Assembly (NCBI GenBank): GCA_028565635.1
Contig: JAOXYB010000127.1
Location: 1-20,539, forward strand
Direction of reading: 5' to 3'
Source of the DNA: Phoronis ovalis
Lineage: Eukaryota; Phoronida; Phoronidae
DNA: 20,539 nt
The position numbers were made by a program, and so were the translations under genes. Each line of letters begins with the position of its first letter. Position 1 is the stretch's first letter. Below are positions 16,411 through 20,539 of the stretch, one piece after another. The notes beneath the pieces were generated by a model. The model did no database searches. It was not told where the DNA came from and saw only the letters and a program-made list of their open reading frames with translations.

Positions 16411-18440
16411 TCAATCAGTTTATGTTTGGTCTTCAAAATCGTCATGTATTTTACGGGGTATTTTATAATTGCTTGCGTGGTTTATATTTATTAATAGCAC
16501 ACGTTTCATAGAATGGTTTCTTATCCATATGAATAGGCCCTAATTAATAATTCAATAGAAGAATTAAAATGTCTCTCTCCTGTTTGCGGAATAAGTGTGT
16601 AATAATGGATTCATTAATTATTTTGTTGAACATGGAAGATATTCGTTGGATTTAAACATAATCGACATATTAAGTTTTTGTGGAATTAATAAATATTTAA
16701 AAGCGATCTGTGTTTTCCGTGAAATGGTGGATGTGTTGTACATAATCCACTCCTTCTTCATGGGTTTGTTTATGGTATATAAAATACTTCGATAATGTAA
16801 TATCATGATGCTTGGTATTTTGAAAAGATAATTTATTCTTGTGAACGAAAGACCAGACTCCTATTTTTTAGCGTTTTTGCCTTTATTATAGTCATATAAC
16901 AAACAGAAACCATGATAACACCTGTTACATAAACTCTGTGCAAACTTTAGTAGAACATTTGTTTCCAATGATGCGATTTATTGCCAGTAATTAACTTAAA
17001 GATGTTTAAGCCAGGTGTGTATTGTTACTTCGGATTCACTTTTCTGGCACACATTCGCTCAACTCTTTAAACTCAAACAGACCGTAAAATGTACATTGTA
17101 TGTGCGTGGATTATCTTATAAATTCCAGAGACATAAAAGATAAAAAATTGAATATCGCCTAGGAAGCAATAAATTCTGTCTGACTATGTGCTACAGTTTT
17201 CTTTAATTGATTCTAGTATTTAAATCTAACAATAATCATGACAAAACAATGTTTCCTAATTTGAATTAAAGTAAGGATTTTCGATTTAAGTTTTACAAAC
17301 GTAATTAAATTTACATTTTCAACAGAAATACGTGTTTTTAATAACTAATATGGATTTTCTTGAAAATATGTAGTGATAACTGTAGAGTTTCATAAAAATA
17401 TAAGTTGGTCTTGCAGATTTTTTTGACATAGAAATAGCATGACAGATCTAGAATAGCTCCTAACAAATTTCTACATGTAATAGTTAGTGGATTTATATTA
17501 ATTATGGTGTTTCTGGATTGAATTTCTTGCCGTTCGCGCATAATGAATTCTTCAAATTACGATAATTAGCTAACATGCCTACGGTATGATGATGTGCAGA
17601 CATATCACATGACAACTAGATAAAATTCTATTAGCCTGGTATATTAGTAATCTATTAAAAACGACGACATTTAGTAGAAGCCCAACAATATTTATATATC
17701 TGCAGGAAGCTTCCCAAAGTTGTAAAATATCGGAACGAATTATAATGAGTTCCTGTTCGTGGAGTTATTAATGCACTTATTTTCTCGTTTGATTTATGAG
17801 ATTCGAAATGTTAAGGTATGTTAGCGATCGCTTTCCTATATGCCTATATGAAGTCAAGATCGATTAACGCGTTGGTGCAAATTCGGGAAAACATCATATC
17901 AGTCACCTAAGAATTTCAATGTAAGTGGTCTTAATTTGTTTTTAAAACATTTGAGGTTAACTCTCATCAATTATAGCTTGGATTTTAACATGCATTGGAA
18001 CTTTGTACATGTTTCCAAAATTTTATTTCAAAATGGATATTAATTATTACAGTGTTTTTATCTGTTTGTATGATATCGCATTAATTTGAGAGCTTTCGAC
18101 TCTGTCAAAAAGTCTTTCTCACTACGCGAGATTCTCCAAATTAAATTCGTATTACAATTGATCTTACAGGTAACATCCATCCATAATATAAAAGGACTCC
18201 TTGCAACCACACCATTACGTTTCCCACTGTCAATGTTCTTCATACTTGATCTACATGTACGTCAATGATCCAGTTTCTTGCTAAAAGAATCGTAAATAAA
18301 TTTTTAGCTAGAAAAAAGTAATTGCATAACATTTTTTTGATAAATAGAATACAGAATCTGTTATTTTTTAAACAAAGATAAATTCCATTTAAAAAAAATG
18401 TGATTAACATGAAACATGATGTGATATTTGCTGCTTTGGA
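16411..18440. other. Non-coding AT-rich sequence
   Basis: Nothing recognised. Open frames of 60-67 codons on both strands (16595-16806, 17338-17541, 18058-18268) are low-complexity translations of AT-rich DNA without domain motifs. Confidence 0.5.
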
Positions 18441-18586
18441 AACAGGCAGGCGACATAGTGTAACTGTAAGACAGAGTGACAGCACACTGAGTGACATGAA
18501 TGTACAGTATTAACAGGCAGGCGACATAGTGTGGTTGTAAGACAGAGTGACAGCACTGAGTGACACGAATGTACAGTATTAACAGG
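18441..18586. repeat. Tandem duplication of a ~70-bp unit
   Basis: AACAGGCAGGCGACATAGTG begins a 71-base unit at 18441. The unit recurs at 18512 as 69 bases with a few substitutions and a 2-base deletion, and a third copy begins with AACAGG at 18581 then diverges. Both units end in ATGTACAGTATT or ATGTACAGTATT-like sequence. The antisense open frames here merely reflect this duplication. Confidence 0.9.
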
Positions 18587-20273
18587 TTCAACGCGAAATT
18601 CATGCTAAAAATTAAGTCTGTAATAAGTCCCCATTTACTTCAATAACTAAAAAAATCAAATAAATACTTTTTAGAGATCAAAATGTAAGAAAATTGTGAA
18701 AATCTCAAAAATTACTAATATCAGGAAACATGGGCTTCGCTGAAAGTCGTATTTTGTTGTTTATTGTTAGAAATTGAAATAAGATAAATTATTACAAGAG
18801 GTCGAGACTTGTTCATTCTTGTAACTGAAACAAAAATAAGAACGCGAAAAAAGTGAGAGTATTGTCATTGAATTACAGGGGTTGTCGAGGCTAGAAATAT
18901 TTGTTGATAATTATTAGATAATGGTGATCAATGTATGATCGAAACAGTATAGGTAAAAATCTAATTAATTATTTTCTTTTAAACGTGAACGAACTTGGAT
19001 GATTGATTTATTACGGAACTTATGGTTTATTTAACACTCATAGGTATCACTATCACACGGACAATTAATCGCTCCTGCATCGGAAGCCTGCACGTTGTTT
19101 TTGCTTTATTCATAACTCACGCTACGTCATGTTTTCTTTATTACATTGATTGAGAGTGTCCAACCCCTGAAAGGTAATATGCGTGAATATGGCATGTTTT
19201 CTTAACAGGAAAGCAGCGTATCTGGCCTTACTGCAATGTTTCATTTTTAAGTCTCGTAAATCTTAATAAATGAGATTAACTTGATTGATTAATTACTGTA
19301 AGAAATATCATAAACATATAATCACTTCATTAAAGACTTTAAATTTCTATACAGCTTGATACATTCACAGTATTTCCTTATAAGTATGCATATCATTATC
19401 TAGATGTATACTGTATTAATTAGTTTGAAAAAAAGTTACTTGAATTTTGCCCTTTTCCAAAAAGCATTTTTTTTTAAATTAATTGTTTTCGACATCTCAG
19501 TTGGGCAAACTATTAGTGGAAATTCAAGTAACATCGAATGAAGAATAACACCAGTTCTCATCATTGCATGCATTCTGCGATTTTCTTCAACAGGACTTGT
19601 CAAATTATTAGAAAATTAAACTTTTTAGTAAAAAAGTTGCCAAAAAAGTGATCATACTATTACGGTGGTGGTCGAACGATTAGAATATATATAGTATACC
19701 AGCGCACGCGCCATTTGCAGTAAGCCATAAAGAGACTACTGTTTTTTCTATGTTTCGTTAATACTCCAAAAATGCTTTTTTATCAGTAACTTTTTTACAT
19801 ACTGTAAATTAAAGGATTACAAGCGTATTCCGCAAATTAATAATAAGTTTAGAAAAAATGTAACTATATTAGTAACGAATATGGCTTAAATAAAACTGAT
19901 GCAAAGTTTTACGTATGAGTTGATAAAACGTATTCGAATAAAGTATTTTTAAACTTTAATTTGTTTTGATGTATGGTATGTGTAAATATACATGTTTATA
20001 CAAGCCTTTCTCGGCTAGACTGTGCATTGCCTGATTTACGTTGTACCAATGGTACCGGTACGCCACATATCCGGTAGCTCCATGTACATACCAGCCACAT
20101 CCCCACGTACATCGCAGCACACGAGTTCCGTAACTTTGTACATTTCCGATACATAGGGCATTTTTTTAAAATTAAATATTACAAAGTATCCAAAGTACTT
20201 TTCAAAATACTATTTACAAAGTACATTTATGTGGATGTAAAAATTTCCAGAAGTGAATTATTCCATAAGTTTT
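18587..20273. other. Non-coding sequence, no gene recognised
   Basis: AT-rich throughout, except a less AT-rich patch at about 20035-20135 with repeated GTAC and CCGGTA words (GGTACCGGTACG, ATCCGGTAGC). No open frame reaches 60 codons. I see no tRNA or other RNA gene. Confidence 0.5.
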
Positions 20274-20539
20274 GTACTCGGGGGTACTTACGGTGGGTGG
20301 TATGAGACCCAAAGTAAAAAATCCTTCCAGAAATCATGCCAAAATCCTGGAAATTTACACTAAAAAATTCGGCATTGCTGTAAATAATCAGTCATTGAAA
20401 ATATATATCCCATGGTAAAAAAATATTTAAAGAAAGCATATCCCATTGCAAAAGCAAAAACTGTTAAATAAACATAAAAATATACCCATTAATAAAAATG
20501 GAGGTTGAGAAAAGGGGTACTTGTGGGAGCATATATATA
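20274..20539. repeat. Third ~33-bp repeat block, inverted, cut by window end
   Basis: It begins with GTACTCGGGGGTAC (20274-20287). On the minus strand units read TTTACCATGGGATATATATT, GCAATGGGATATGCTTTC and TTAATGGGTATATTTTTA, the same core as the block at 1536-1960. One spacing is about 33 bases and another about 43. A second GGGGTACTTG lies at about 20515-20524. Confidence 0.5.

Noticed and set aside
18240-18603. Antisense frames of 80-85 codons with an internal repeat
   Set aside because: The repeated peptide simply reflects the 70-bp DNA tandem duplication; no other coding sign.
1-20539. CRISPR array, bacterial operon or viral genome
   Set aside because: Spliced animal genes fill the coding part; no direct-repeat/spacer structure and no polymerase, integrase or capsid-like frame is seen.

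Overview
The window reads as AT-rich, intron-rich animal nuclear DNA. It carries the 3' part of one multi-exon gene on the + strand and one short, apparently single-exon gene on the - strand. Large introns, clean GT-AG splice sites, EGF and laminin-G modules, and many small non-autonomous repeats indicate a metazoan. I lean towards an invertebrate such as a bivalve mollusc, from base composition and repeat style, but nothing here fixes the species.

3167-11777 (+): twelve exons encode the last 791 residues of a pikachurin (EGFLAM)-type extracellular matrix protein. The order is a charged linker, then EGF1-LG1-EGF2-LG2-EGF3-LG3, then stop. The reading frame stays open across all eleven internal introns, and all cysteine pairs expected for the EGF and LG modules are present. 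The 5' exons (signal peptide and fibronectin type III domains in vertebrate pikachurin) lie upstream of the window. The 3' UTR probably ends at one of several AATAAA signals between 12099 and 12441.

12982-13641 (-): a 219-residue ankyrin-repeat protein of unknown function, convergent with the first gene, with a candidate poly(A) signal at 12811-12816. A 40-base stretch of its 3' coding end recurs (37 of 40 identical) at 9385-9424, inside an intron of the pikachurin gene, on the same strand.

The rest is non-coding. Three stretches (1-362, about 1536-1960, about 20274-20539) share a degenerate unit of roughly 33 bp built on a GGGGTAT/GGGTATA core followed by a T-run, and they carry G-rich CCGGGGGTACTC-like boundary motifs. 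A 392-bp MITE with TA target-site duplication sits at 2655-3046. Its right arm has been hit by a 39-bp perfect palindrome flanked by a 7-bp duplication. A palindromic decamer array lies at 14157-14288, a G18 tract at 15799-15816, and a 70-bp tandem duplication at 18441-18586. From about 14.3 kb to the right end I recognise no gene.
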